Origin: Rothia sp. P100
Lineage (GTDB): Bacteria > Actinomycetota > Actinomycetes > Actinomycetales > Micrococcaceae
Length of the DNA: 64,000 nucleotides
Direction of reading: 5' to 3'
Assembly: GCF_023712425.1 (NCBI RefSeq)
Contig: NZ_JAMAYG010000001.1
Location: forward strand, 496,001-560,000
Shown: in pieces, positions 35,639 through 44,081 of the stretch
How the letters are laid out: the number at the start of each line of letters is the position of its first letter
Numbering within the stretch: the first letter of the stretch is position 1
The notes under the pieces: model-generated
Seen by the model: the letters and a program-made list of their open reading frames with translations, nothing else
Told to the model about the DNA's origin: nothing
Databases searched by the model: none
Program-made: the position numbers and the translations under genes

Positions 35639-36175
35639 TTACTTACCAGCCTTTCCGACCTTGCGACGGATCTGCTCGCCTTCGTAGCGAACACCCTTAC
35701 CCTTGTAGGGATCGGGCTTGCGCAGACCGCGAATGTTAGCTGCAACCTGGCCAACCTGCTGCTTGCTGATACCGGTAACGGTCAGCTTGTTGTTGCCCTC
35801 AACAGCGAAGGTGATACCCTCGGGTGCCTTGATGTTGATGGGGTGTGAGTAGCCGAGTGCGAACTCGAGATCTGAGCCCTTCGCCATTACACGGTAACCG
35901 GTACCGACGATTTCGAGTTTCTTCGAGTAACCTTCGGTAACACCTACGATCATGTTCTGGATCAGGGTTCGGGTCAGGCCGTGCAGTGAGCGTGAAGCAC
36001 GCTCATCGTTCGGGCGGGAAACGGTGAGAACACCGTCTTCAAGTGCAACGGTGATGGGAGCAGCAACCTCGTGGGTCAGCTCGCCCTTTGCACCCTTAAC
36101 AGCAACAAGGTTGCCATCAATCTTTACCTCAACGCCGGCAGGAACCGAGATGGGGAGACGTCCAATACGTGACAT
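35639..36175 (-). CDS. rplF: 50S ribosomal protein L6 (uL6)
   Basis: L6 lies near the factor-binding site at the base of the L7/L12 stalk. The 178-residue protein shows both repeats of the fold: [16 protein letters not shown] at the start, then [15 protein letters not shown] and the signature [15 protein letters not shown]. It follows rpsH by 25 bases. Confidence 0.98.
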   Translation of the reverse strand: MSRIGRLPISVPAGVEVKIDGNLVAVKGAKGELTHEVAAPITVALEDGVLTVSRPNDERASRSLHGLTRTLIQNMIVGVTEGYSKKLEIVGTGYRVMAKGSDLEFALGYSHPINIKAPEGITFAVEGNNKLTVTGISKQQVGQVAANIRGLRKPDPYKGKGVRYEGEQIRRKVGKAGK

Positions 36176-36200
36176 TCTTCTTCCTTTCTCTTCTTACCGA

Positions 36201-36599
36201 CTACCAGATGTAAGCGACGACTTCGCCGCCCACACCCTTCTTCGAAGCCTGCTTGTCAGTGAGCAGACCTGAAGAGGTGGACAGAATTGCGATACCGAGG
36301 CCACCGTGTACCTGAGGCAGGTTGGTGGACTTTGCGTATACACGCAGACCCGGCTTGGAAATACGACGAACACCTACGATGGAGCGTTCGCGTGAGGGGC
36401 CGAACTTCAGTTCGAGGATGAGGGTCTTACCGACCTTTGCTTCCTCTTCCTTGAAATCAGCGATGTAGCCTTCAGCCTTGAGGATCTCGGCGATGCGAGC
36501 CTTGAGCTTTGAGTAAGGCATTGACACGGTGTCGTGATGAGCTGAGTTTGCGTTACGCAAACGGGTCAGCATATCTGCGACAGGATCTGTCATAGTCAT
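36201..36599 (-). CDS. rpsH: 30S ribosomal protein S8 (uS8)
   Basis: S8 binds the central domain of 16S rRNA; in E. coli it also represses the spc operon by binding its message. The 132-residue protein has [15 protein letters not shown] and the closing [13 protein letters not shown]. The 68-base gap before it (from rplE) holds no rpsN, which is the usual gene at this place in many bacteria. Confidence 0.98.
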   Translation of the reverse strand: MTMTDPVADMLTRLRNANSAHHDTVSMPYSKLKARIAEILKAEGYIADFKEEEAKVGKTLILELKFGPSRERSIVGVRRISKPGLRVYAKSTNLPQVHGGLGIAILSTSSGLLTDKQASKKGVGGEVVAYIW

Positions 36600-36667
36600 G
36601 GTGGGCTGAGCCCTTCCTCGTTATGGTTTCCTCACCCTGTATAGGGTGCGGACCTACAACGTAGTCG

Positions 36668-37228
36668 TTACTTAGTCTTGAAGGGGAAACCGAGTGCCTT
36701 TAGCAGCGCACGGCCTTCTTCATCGGTCTTTGCGGTGGTAACCACGGTGATGTCCATACCGCGAACACGGTCGATGGAATCCTGGTCGATTTCGTGGAAC
36801 ATTGACTGTTCGGTGAGACCGAAGGTGTAGTTACCGTTGCCGTCGAACTGGCGATCCGAGAGGCCGCGGAAGTCGCGGATACGGGGAAGTGCCAGGGTGA
36901 CCAGGCGGTCGAGGAATTCCCACATGCGATCGCCACGGAGGGTGACGTGTGCACCGATGGGCATACCTTCGCGTAGCTTGAACTGTGCGATGGACTTCTT
37001 CGCGCGGGTAACCAGCGGCTTCTGACCGGTGATTGCGGTGAGGTCGCGAATAGCACCATCCATGAGCTTCGCGTCCTTGGCAGCTTCACCGACACCCATG
37101 TTCACGACGACCTTAACGATCTTCGGGGCCTGCATGGTGTTGGAGTAGTTGAACTCCTCCTGCAGTGCCGGGGTGACTACGTCGTTGAACTTAGTCTTAA
37201 AACGAGGGGTAATCTTTGCTTCGGTCAT
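36668..37228 (-). CDS. rplE: 50S ribosomal protein L5 (uL5)
   Basis: L5 binds 5S rRNA and touches the P-site tRNA. The 186-residue protein has [47 protein letters not shown] and ends [10 protein letters not shown]. It overlaps rplX by one base. Confidence 0.98.
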   Translation of the reverse strand: MTEAKITPRFKTKFNDVVTPALQEEFNYSNTMQAPKIVKVVVNMGVGEAAKDAKLMDGAIRDLTAITGQKPLVTRAKKSIAQFKLREGMPIGAHVTLRGDRMWEFLDRLVTLALPRIRDFRGLSDRQFDGNGNYTFGLTEQSMFHEIDQDSIDRVRGMDITVVTTAKTDEEGRALLKALGFPFKTK

Positions 37229-37563
37229 TAGATGTCCTTACCCGAGCTCTTGGCGACGCGCACGCGGTTGGTGCGGGTCTTGCCATTGCGCTCTACGGTC
37301 TCGAGGCGGTAACCAACGCGGGTCGGCTTCTTGGTCTCGGCATCAACAATCGCAACGTTCGATACGTGGATTGAAGCTTCAACCTTTTCAATGCCGCCGG
37401 CTTCGCCGGTCATGGGGTTAGCCTTGTTGTGCTTGGTGACGATCTTTACGCCTTCAACCAGCACACGCTCGGTCTTAGGGAATACCTTAAGAACCTTGCC
37501 CTGCTTACCCTTATCTGCACCTGAAATGACCTGTACTAGGTCGCCAGACTTGATCTTAGCCAT
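37228..37563 (-). CDS. rplX: 50S ribosomal protein L24 (uL24)
   Basis: L24 starts large-subunit assembly near the exit tunnel. The 111-residue protein has the KOW motif [20 protein letters not shown] and the family block [12 protein letters not shown], with [10 protein letters not shown] later. It follows rplN by three bases. Confidence 0.97.
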   Translation of the reverse strand: MAKIKSGDLVQVISGADKGKQGKVLKVFPKTERVLVEGVKIVTKHNKANPMTGEAGGIEKVEASIHVSNVAIVDAETKKPTRVGYRLETVERNGKTRTNRVRVAKSSGKDI

Positions 37564-37566
37564 GAG

Positions 37567-37938
37567 TTAGAGCACCTCCGGAGCAAGTGAAATGATCTTC
37601 ATGAACTTCTTGTCGCGCAGTTCGCGGCCAACAGGTCCGAAGATACGGGTGCCACGGGGGTCACCATCGGTGTTCTTGAGAATTACTGCTGAATTCTCAT
37701 CGAACTTGATGTAGGAGCCGTCTGCACGACGAACTTCCTTCTTGGTGCGAACGACAACTGCCTTTACGACGTCGCCCTTCTTTACGGTACCGCCGGGGAT
37801 AGCATCCTTAACGGTTGCGACGATGATGTCGCCAATGCCTGCGTAACGACGCTTTGAGCCGCCGAGAACACGGATGGTCAGGATTTCCTTCGCACCGGTG
37901 TTGTCAGCAACCTTGAGTCGTGACTCCTGCTGAATCAT
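37567..37938 (-). CDS. rplN: 50S ribosomal protein L14 (uL14)
   Basis: L14 contributes to the subunit interface. The 122-plus-stop reading (ATG at 37938, [18 protein letters not shown]) is the standard length; the frame extends to 37971 without support. Typical motifs are [15 protein letters not shown] and [24 protein letters not shown] at the end (longer run abbreviated by position 100-122). It heads the spc group behind a long untranslated gap. Confidence 0.98.
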   Translation of the reverse strand: MIQQESRLKVADNTGAKEILTIRVLGGSKRRYAGIGDIIVATVKDAIPGGTVKKGDVVKAVVVRTKKEVRRADGSYIKFDENSAVILKNTDGDPRGTRIFGPVGRELRDKKFMKIISLAPEVL

Positions 37939-38383
37939 ATTTCTCCTGTCGTCTCGCCGGTTCCGACACACGTATCTTGTGAGCCAGCCTTGCGGAACAT
38001 TTGTACGGGATGTTGACGCGCCGGTCTCTTAACCTAAAATTCAGGGGAAGAGTTGGCGGACACGCCTGGGATCTGGTCATGCCCCGAACATTTGGACCCG
38101 CCTTATGAGCGGGCGAACCCCGCTGAAAAGCGGCATTATGTTGTGGCACGAAAAAATCCGTGGTTGTGCAGGTGCTTGTGTACCCACACAGAACTTCAAC
38201 TTTAGCACAGCATTTTTAGGCTGAACAGGGGGCCAGAGAGCAAAGAAGAGCGTGATTTACGCTGTACTCCCCCATCACACTGCACGTCACATAACTCAGC
38301 AGCACACGCAGATGGCCCCCACCTACTTTTGTAGGTGGGGGCCATCTCAGCTCTTACAGAGTGAGAACTCGTACGCCTAAGAT
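37939..38383 (-). promoter_or_regulatory. Gap between rpsQ and rplN: terminator, promoter and spc leader
   Basis: The S10 and spc groups are usually one unit; here 445 bases without a gene part them. The rpsQ terminator is at 38310-38347. A possible minus-strand promoter has TGTTCA (38222-38227) and TAAAGT (38199-38204) 17 bases apart. The resulting leader of about 255 bases has a small stem AGCGGG with CCCGCT near 38108-38125 and other weak pairings. It could carry feedback control of the spc group. Confidence 0.4.
38310..38347 (-). terminator. Terminator of the S10 operon after rpsQ
   Basis: A perfect 17-bp stem (AGATGGCCCCCACCTAC) with a TTTT loop lies 36 bases past the rpsQ stop. No T run follows on the minus strand, so it would be a stem-only terminator of the type proposed for high-GC Gram-positive bacteria. 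Confidence 0.75.
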
Positions 38384-38656
38384 TTACTTAGCCTTCTCGA
38401 TGATCTCTACAACGCGCCAGTGCTTTGAAGCAGATAGCGGGCGTGTCTCTGCCAGAAGAACGAGGTCACCGATACCAGCAGTGTTCTGCTCGTCGTGTGC
38501 CTTGATCTTCGAGCTACGGCGCATAACCTTGCCGTACAGTGCGTGCTTCACGCGATCCTCAACCTCAACGACTACAGTCTTGTCCATTTTGTCGGACACA
38601 ACGTAGCCGCGGCGAGTCTTGCGGTAGCCGCGCTCTTCAGTCTTTACTTCACTCAT
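38384..38656 (-). CDS. rpsQ: 30S ribosomal protein S17 (uS17)
   Basis: S17 is an early-binding 16S rRNA protein. The 90-residue product has the OB-fold core [20 protein letters not shown] and [21 protein letters not shown]. It is the last gene of the S10 group and lies five bases after rpmC. Confidence 0.97.
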   Translation of the reverse strand: MSEVKTEERGYRKTRRGYVVSDKMDKTVVVEVEDRVKHALYGKVMRRSSKIKAHDEQNTAGIGDLVLLAETRPLSASKHWRVVEIIEKAK

Positions 38657-38661
38657 GTGAT

Positions 38662-38895
38662 TTAACCTTCGGTTGCGGGACGAATACCGAGCTCGCGTTC
38701 GCGAAGCACAGTGTAGATACGTGCGATGTCACGCTTGACCGAACGGATTCGACCGGGGTTTTCAAGCTGACCGGTGGCTGCCTGGAAACGGAGGTTGAAC
38801 AGTTCCTCCTTCGACTCACGCAGCTTCTCTACCAGATTCTCGTCGGAGAGCTCTGCGAGGTTGTCGATGCTCAGATCCTTTGATCCAACTGCCAT
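38662..38895 (-). CDS. rpmC: 50S ribosomal protein L29 (uL29)
   Basis: L29 is a small helical protein beside the exit tunnel. The 77-residue product has [20 protein letters not shown] and [19 protein letters not shown], as usual. Spacing to rplP is three bases and to rpsQ five bases. Confidence 0.97.
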   Translation of the reverse strand: MAVGSKDLSIDNLAELSDENLVEKLRESKEELFNLRFQAATGQLENPGRIRSVKRDIARIYTVLRERELGIRPATEG

Positions 38896-38898
38896 TTC

Positions 38899-39315
38899 TT
38901 ATTCACCACCTTCGCGACGCACAACACGTGCCTTCATCGGGAGCTTGTGGATTGCGAGGCGCATAGCTTCGCGAGCCACTTCTTCGGATACACCGGAGAG
39001 TTCAAACATGACTCGACCGGGCTTGACGTTTGCGACCCACCATTCGGGTGAACCCTTACCGGAACCCATACGGGTTTCGGCAGGCTTCTTGGTCAGGGGG
39101 CGGTCGGGATAAATGTTGATCCAAACCTTACCGCCACGCTTAATGTGACGGGTCATCGCGATACGTGCAGCTTCAATCTGACGGTTGGTAACGTATGCGG
39201 GAGTGAGAGCCTGGATGCCCCACTCACCGAAGGTTACCTCGGTGCCACCCTTTGCCATACCTGAACGCTTGGGGTGATGCTGCTTGCGGTACTTTACTCG
39301 ACGGGGAATTAGCAT
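38899..39315 (-). CDS. rplP: 50S ribosomal protein L16 (uL16)
   Basis: L16 helps position A-site tRNA. The 138-residue protein begins [19 protein letters not shown] and has [34 protein letters not shown] and [13 protein letters not shown]. It abuts rpsC with no gap. Confidence 0.98.
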   Translation of the reverse strand: MLIPRRVKYRKQHHPKRSGMAKGGTEVTFGEWGIQALTPAYVTNRQIEAARIAMTRHIKRGGKVWINIYPDRPLTKKPAETRMGSGKGSPEWWVANVKPGRVMFELSGVSEEVAREAMRLAIHKLPMKARVVRREGGE

Positions 39316-40116
39316 TTATGCCTCACCGTTTTCTGCAGTCTTTGCTTCAGCAGGAGCTGAAGCATTGTCGGAACGACGTTCGCGGCGAGGACCACGGTTA
39401 CCGGTAGGACGACGACGGTCGCCACCGCGGGCGTTGCCGCGACGGTTACCTGCAGCCTGCTGTGCAGCAAGCTCGTTGTCGGTGAGGTCACCCTTGTAGA
39501 TCCAAACCTTGACGCCGATGCGGCCGAAGGTAGTCTTAGCCTCGAAGAAGCCGTAGTCGATGTTTGCGCGCAGGGTGTGCAGGGGCACACGGCCTTCGCG
39601 GTAGAACTCGCTACGTGACATTTCAGCGCCACCCAGACGGCCGGAGCACTGGATACGGATACCCTTAGCACCTGCACGCTGTGCGGACTGGATTGCCTTC
39701 TTCATTGCGCGGCGGAAAGCTACGCGTGAAGCGAGCTGCTCTGCGACGCCCTGAGCAACAAGCTGAGCTGACAGATCGGGGTTTGCAACCTCGAGGATGT
39801 TCAGCTGGATCTGCTTGTTGGTGAGCTTCTCAAGCTCGCCACGGATACGGTCAGCTTCAGCGCCGCGGCGGCCGATAACGATACCGGGACGTGCGGTGTG
39901 GATGTCCACACGAACACGATCACGGGTACGCTCGATTTCGACCTTAGCGATGCCTGCGCGTTCCATACCCTTAGACAGGAGTTCACGAATCTTTACATCT
40001 TCACGAACGAAGTCTGCGTAGCGCTCGCCCTCCTTGGTGGAGTCAGCGAACCACTTGGAGACGTGGTTGGTGGTGATGCCAAGTCGGAAACCGTTGGGGT
40101 TGATTTTCTGACCCAT
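39316..40116 (-). CDS. rpsC: 30S ribosomal protein S3 (uS3)
   Basis: S3 lines the mRNA entry channel and has helicase activity with S4 and S5. The 266-residue protein has the KH domain with [18 protein letters not shown], then the C-terminal domain [17 protein letters not shown] block and [11 protein letters not shown] disordered tail rich in R, G and N, then A and E (about 215-266), is a usual actinobacterial addition. It abuts both rplV and rplP. Confidence 0.98.
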   Translation of the reverse strand: MGQKINPNGFRLGITTNHVSKWFADSTKEGERYADFVREDVKIRELLSKGMERAGIAKVEIERTRDRVRVDIHTARPGIVIGRRGAEADRIRGELEKLTNKQIQLNILEVANPDLSAQLVAQGVAEQLASRVAFRRAMKKAIQSAQRAGAKGIRIQCSGRLGGAEMSRSEFYREGRVPLHTLRANIDYGFFEAKTTFGRIGVKVWIYKGDLTDNELAAQQAAGNRRGNARGGDRRRPTGNRGPRRERRSDNASAPAEAKTAENGEA

Positions 40117-40482
40117 TTAGCGGCCCTCCTCCTCTGACGGGGTTGCAACGACCACAGTGATGTGGCTGGTGCGCTTGTTGATGCGGAACGCGCGACCCTG
40201 TGCACGAGGCTGAAAACGCTTCATGGTGGGGCCTTCGTTCGCGTATGCTTCGCTGATGAACAGCTCTTCTTCCTTGAAGGGCAGACCCTGCTGGGCTGCC
40301 TTCTGGCGAGCGTTTGCAACAGCTGATGCAACGATCTTGTATACCGGTTCTGAAGCACCCTGGGGGGCGAACTTCAAAATCGCCAGAGCCTCTTCCGCCT
40401 GCTTACCACGGATAAGGTTGATGACGCGGCGTGCCTTCATAGGCGTAACGCGTACGTAAGACGCAGTTGCCTTGGCTTCCAT
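40117..40482 (-). CDS. rplV: 50S ribosomal protein L22 (uL22)
   Basis: L22 reaches into the exit tunnel; its loop is a macrolide-resistance site. The 121-residue protein has [17 protein letters not shown], the loop region [20 protein letters not shown] and [13 protein letters not shown]. The macrolide-loop segment looks unaltered. It is 63 bases after rpsS, with a terminator-like hairpin between. Confidence 0.98.
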   Translation of the reverse strand: MEAKATASYVRVTPMKARRVINLIRGKQAEEALAILKFAPQGASEPVYKIVASAVANARQKAAQQGLPFKEEELFISEAYANEGPTMKRFQPRAQGRAFRINKRTSHITVVVATPSEEEGR

Positions 40483-40525
40483 TGCCTATCTCTCTTTCGT
40501 CTATTGCCGAAAGGAAAACGTTTCT

Positions 40526-40545
40526 AAAAACGGTGTGAACCGTTT
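40526..40545 (-). terminator. Small terminator-like hairpin between rpsS and rplV
   Basis: On the minus strand AAACGGT, TCAC, ACCGTTT forms a 7-bp perfect stem directly after the rpsS stop codon and is followed by a short run of T (TTTTTAG overall). It is weak and may cause partial stopping within the S10 operon. Confidence 0.5.
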
Positions 40546-40827
40546 CTAGCGACGCTTGCCCTTACGGTCGTCCTTAACGTGGCCACGGAATGTACGGGTG
40601 GGTGCAAACTCGCCGAGTTTGTGCCCAACCATGGACTCAGTGATGAACACGGGTACGTGCTTGCGTCCGTCGTGCACTGCGATGGTGTGTCCGAGCATGT
40701 CGGGGATAATCATCGAGCGACGGGACCAAGTCTTGATTACGTTCTTGGTGCCCTTTTCGTTCTGAGCTGCAACCTTTACAAAAAGGTGCTGATCGACGAA
40801 AGGACCCTTCTTCAAACTACGAGGCAT
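40546..40827 (-). CDS. rpsS: 30S ribosomal protein S19 (uS19)
   Basis: S19 forms part of the head and the bridge to the large subunit. The 93-residue protein starts [15 protein letters not shown] and has the signature [20 protein letters not shown] and [15 protein letters not shown]. It follows rplB by 12 bases. Confidence 0.98.
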   Translation of the reverse strand: MPRSLKKGPFVDQHLFVKVAAQNEKGTKNVIKTWSRRSMIIPDMLGHTIAVHDGRKHVPVFITESMVGHKLGEFAPTRTFRGHVKDDRKGKRR

Positions 40828-40839
40828 GGTTCAGGCTCC

Positions 40840-41676
40840 TTAGCGCTTCTTGCCAGTACGACGGCGACGAACAATGAGCTTGTCGCTTTCCTTGTTGGGG
40901 CGACGGGTGCGTCCCTCAGGCTTACCATTGGGGTTAACCGGGTGACGGCCACCGGAGGTCTTGCCTTCACCACCACCGTGGGGGTGGTCAACGGGGTTCA
41001 TGACAACACCACGAACGGTTGGGCGGATGCCCTTCCAGCGGTTGCGGCCAGCCTTACCCCAGTTGATGTTTGACTGCTCGGCGTTGCCAACCGAACCAAC
41101 GGTTGCGCGGCAGCGAACATCAACGTTGCGGATTTCACCGGAGGGCAGACGCAACTGGGCGTACTTGCCTTCCTTAGCGACCAGCTGGATGGATGCGCCA
41201 GCTGAGCGGCCCATCTTAGCGCCGCCACCGGGGCGGAGCTCTACAGCGTGAATCACGGTACCAACGGGGATGTTGCGCAGGGGCAGGTTGTTACCGGGCT
41301 TGATATCAGCCGAGGGACCTGACTCTACGACGTCGCCCTGTGCCAACTTGTTGGGGGCGATGATGTAACGCTTGGTGCCATCGAAGTAGTGCAGAAGAGC
41401 AATACGGGCAGTACGGTTGGGATCGTACTCGATGTGTGCAACGCGTGCGTTGACGCCGTCCTTGTCGTGACGACGGAAGTCGATCAGACGGTACTGGCGC
41501 TTGTGGCCACCACCCTTGTGGCGGGTGGTGATGCGACCGGTGTTGTTACGGCCACCCTTTTTGGGGAGCGGACGAACCAGGGACTTTTCCGGGGTTGAGC
41601 GAGTGATTTCTGCGAAATCTGATACGCTCGAACCGCGGCGACCCGGGGTCGTCGGCTTGTGCTTACGAATACCCAT
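40840..41676 (-). CDS. rplB: 50S ribosomal protein L2 (uL2)
   Basis: L2 is needed for subunit joining and peptidyl transfer. The 278-residue product has [37 protein letters not shown] and the conserved end with [15 protein letters not shown], including the histidine near the active centre. It follows rplW by 40 bases. Confidence 0.98.
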   Translation of the reverse strand: MGIRKHKPTTPGRRGSSVSDFAEITRSTPEKSLVRPLPKKGGRNNTGRITTRHKGGGHKRQYRLIDFRRHDKDGVNARVAHIEYDPNRTARIALLHYFDGTKRYIIAPNKLAQGDVVESGPSADIKPGNNLPLRNIPVGTVIHAVELRPGGGAKMGRSAGASIQLVAKEGKYAQLRLPSGEIRNVDVRCRATVGSVGNAEQSNINWGKAGRNRWKGIRPTVRGVVMNPVDHPHGGGEGKTSGGRHPVNPNGKPEGRTRRPNKESDKLIVRRRRTGKKR

Positions 41677-41716
41677 TTAGATATTTCTTTCCTTCGCTAA
41701 AGTGGTCTCCGGCTGC

Positions 41717-42022
41717 TTATGCTGCCGGACCGCCGAAGAGGTCGATTGAACCTTCCTTGAGGGTTACAATCGCACGCTTGGTGTCTTTACGAGCACCCCA
41801 ACCGAAACGGGTGCGCGTACGCTTGCCCTGACGGTTAGCGGTGTTGATGGAAGCAACCTTGACATCGAAAATGCTTTCGATGGCCTGCTTGATTTCCAGC
41901 TTGTTTGAGCGGGGGTCTACGAGGAAGGTGTACTTACCTTCATCGAGCTGACCGTAGCTCTTTTCCGAAACGACGGGAGCAATGATCACGTCGCGGGGGT
42001 CTTTGAAGTTGGAGACAGTCAT
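41717..42022 (-). CDS. rplW: 50S ribosomal protein L23 (uL23)
   Basis: L23 sits at the tunnel exit and docks trigger factor and SRP. The 101-residue protein has [36 protein letters not shown] and [18 protein letters not shown] basic segment. It overlaps rplD by one base. Confidence 0.97.
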   Translation of the reverse strand: MTVSNFKDPRDVIIAPVVSEKSYGQLDEGKYTFLVDPRSNKLEIKQAIESIFDVKVASINTANRQGKRTRTRFGWGARKDTKRAIVTLKEGSIDLFGGPAA

Positions 42023-42645
42023 TAGTTAGCAGCCTCTTTCTTTGCCTTAGATGCAACAGCGACGAATACGTCGAATGCGTCCTTGGTGAAGATTACGTCA
42101 TCTGAGATCAGAACATCGTAGGTGTTCAGCTGATCTGCGTAGAGGACGTGAACGTTCTCAAGGTTGCGTGCTGACAGCGCTGAAACGTCGTCCTTGCGGT
42201 CGATAACAATCAGAGCGTTCTTGCGGCTGGTGATCTCTGCAATTGCTGCCAGTGCTGCCTTGGTGGAGGGCTTGGTGCCATCAACTAGGGTTTCGACAAC
42301 GTGGATGCGGTCGTGACGAGCGCGATCCGAGAGAGCGCCGCGCAGTGCAGCTGCAATCATCTTCTTGGGGGTACGCTGTGCGTAGTTACGCGGGGTCGGG
42401 CCGTGTACAACGCCGCCACCGGTCATGTGCGGTGCGCGGATTGAGCCCTGACGTGCGCGGCCAGTGCCCTTCTGCTTGAAGGGCTTACGACCTGCACCGG
42501 AAACTTCGCCGCGGTTTTTGGTCTTGTGGGTACCCTGACGTGCTGCAGCGAGCTGAGCTACGACAACCTGGTGAAGGAGGGGTACTGATGCCTGCGCGTC
42601 AAAAATATCTGCGGGCAGGTCTACCTTTACGGTCTTGACAGCCAT
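42022..42645 (-). CDS. rplD: 50S ribosomal protein L4 (uL4)
   Basis: L4 lines the exit tunnel and in E. coli represses the S10 operon. The 207-residue protein has the tunnel loop with [20 protein letters not shown] and [21 protein letters not shown], which is the macrolide-contact region and looks wild type. It lies six bases after rplC. Confidence 0.98.
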   Translation of the reverse strand: MAVKTVKVDLPADIFDAQASVPLLHQVVVAQLAAARQGTHKTKNRGEVSGAGRKPFKQKGTGRARQGSIRAPHMTGGGVVHGPTPRNYAQRTPKKMIAAALRGALSDRARHDRIHVVETLVDGTKPSTKAALAAIAEITSRKNALIVIDRKDDVSALSARNLENVHVLYADQLNTYDVLISDDVIFTKDAFDVFVAVASKAKKEAAN

Positions 42646-42651
42646 GATGTA

Positions 42652-43308
42652 TTAGGCTCCCTTCACAGCGGTGCGAACCAGAACAACGCCGCCCTTAGGA
42701 CCGGGGATAGCACCCTTGATCAGAAGAACGTTGTTTTCTGCGTCGACACCCTGAATGGTCAGGTTCATGGTGGTGTGGCGTGCAGCGCCCATACGGCCTG
42801 CCATGCGCATACCCTTGAACACGCGTGCGGGGTAGGATGCGCCACCGATTGAACCGGGCTTACGGTGGTTCTTGTGGGCACCGTGTGATGCACCGACACC
42901 TGAGAAGCCGTGACGCTTCATTACACCGGCAAAGCCTTTGCCCTTGGTCTTGCCAACTACGTCAACCTTCTGGCCAGCTTCGAAGAGCTCAACGGTCAGT
43001 TCCTGACCGAGTGAGTATTCAGCTGCGTCTGAGGTGCGGAGTTCAACGAGGTGACGGCGAGGAGTTACGCCTGCCTTCTCGAAGTGGCCTGCCAGAGGCT
43101 TGGTTACCTTGCGAGCTTCGATGGAACCGAAACCGATCTGGATAGCTTCGTAGCCATCGGTTTCAGCGTTGCGGAGCTGGGTAACAACGTTCGAATCGGC
43201 CTTGACGACAGTAACGGGCACGAACTTGCCGTTTTCATCCCAAATCTGGGTCATACCAAGCTTGGTGCCTAGCAGGCCCTTAACCTGGCGCTCGATCTTG
43301 TTAGTCAT
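42652..43308 (-). CDS. rplC: 50S ribosomal protein L3 (uL3)
   Basis: L3 starts large-subunit assembly and has a loop near the peptidyl transferase centre. The 218-residue protein has [17 protein letters not shown], the [18 protein letters not shown] loop with the target glutamine position unclear, and [21 protein letters not shown]. It follows rpsJ by 14 bases. Confidence 0.98.
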   Translation of the reverse strand: MTNKIERQVKGLLGTKLGMTQIWDENGKFVPVTVVKADSNVVTQLRNAETDGYEAIQIGFGSIEARKVTKPLAGHFEKAGVTPRRHLVELRTSDAAEYSLGQELTVELFEAGQKVDVVGKTKGKGFAGVMKRHGFSGVGASHGAHKNHRKPGSIGGASYPARVFKGMRMAGRMGAARHTTMNLTIQGVDAENNVLLIKGAIPGPKGGVVLVRTAVKGA

Positions 43309-43322
43309 TTAGATGCGATCCT

Positions 43323-43631
43323 CTACAGCTTGATTTCGATGTTTACGTCTGCCGGAAGGTCTAGACGCATGAGGGCATCAACAGCCTTAGGGGTCGGATC
43401 AACAACGTCGATCAGACGCTTGTGCGTGCGCATTTCAAAGTGCTCGCGGCTGTCCTTGTACTTGTGAGGTGAACGGATAACAACGTATACGTTCTTTTCG
43501 GTGGGCAGCGGCACCGGGCCAACTACCGTCGCACCTGCACGAGTTACTGTCTCAACGATTTTCCGTGCTGATGAATCAATGACCTCGTGGTCATATGACT
43601 TCAGACGGATGCGGATTTTCTGTCCCGCCAT
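43323..43631 (-). CDS. rpsJ: 30S ribosomal protein S10 (uS10)
   Basis: S10 is a head protein and, as NusE, joins antitermination complexes. The 102-residue protein has [40 protein letters not shown] and [17 protein letters not shown]. It heads the S10 operon behind a leader of about 300 bases and a good promoter at 43939-43966. Confidence 0.98.
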   Translation of the reverse strand: MAGQKIRIRLKSYDHEVIDSSARKIVETVTRAGATVVGPVPLPTEKNVYVVIRSPHKYKDSREHFEMRTHKRLIDVVDPTPKAVDALMRLDLPADVNIEIKL

Positions 43632-44081
43632 CTGTCGGACTCTCTTTCTGTCTACTTCCCTGTAACGGAGCGGTTGCTCCTTTATGTGATGCTTTAGGTT
43701 AAGAAACTCATAGCTTCTCTTGCATCACCTCGAACAGACTGAATCCGGTAAAACCGGGTTCCTCACCCTGCCGAGGCACCGACCCCCGAACTCGGGCGTG
43801 TCGCGTACTTTGTGATGAATTTGCGCTTCACAGCCCTTGAACTGATCGATTGGGTCATATTTGGGCTTACTCTAGAATCCAGAATCTTGAACGATTCATA
43901 GCCTGCTTAAAGCGGTAAGCGCTTGAACAACGTCTTCTATTCTACAGGCTCAGTTATCACTTGCAACCCCCAGAATTGATTAGTGCTAGCTCTCACATGA
44001 GCCCCTCGGTGAGCTCTGAACAGTACCCCCGCTCTTAACATATGGGAAGGCGTCAGAGGATCTTAGTCTGACTGGTCTAGC
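43632..44081 (-). promoter_or_regulatory. S10 operon leader with several hairpins
   Basis: This 450-base gap holds no gene. From the promoter at 43939-43966 a leader of about 300 bases runs to rpsJ. On the minus strand it can form CCGAG with CTCGG (about 43773-43797), CCGGT with ACCGG (about 43748-43760) and GGAGC with GCTCC (about 43666-43680) close to the ribosome site. Position and length resemble S10 leaders that L4 controls in other bacteria. The rest of the gap, toward the membrane-protein gene, shows no clear site. Confidence 0.45.
43939..43966 (-). promoter_or_regulatory. Promoter of the S10 operon
   Basis: On the minus strand TTGCAA (43961-43966) and TAGAAT (43939-43944) are 16 bases apart, close to the housekeeping consensus. 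The expected start point is near 43932, giving a leader of about 300 bases before rpsJ. Confidence 0.65.
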
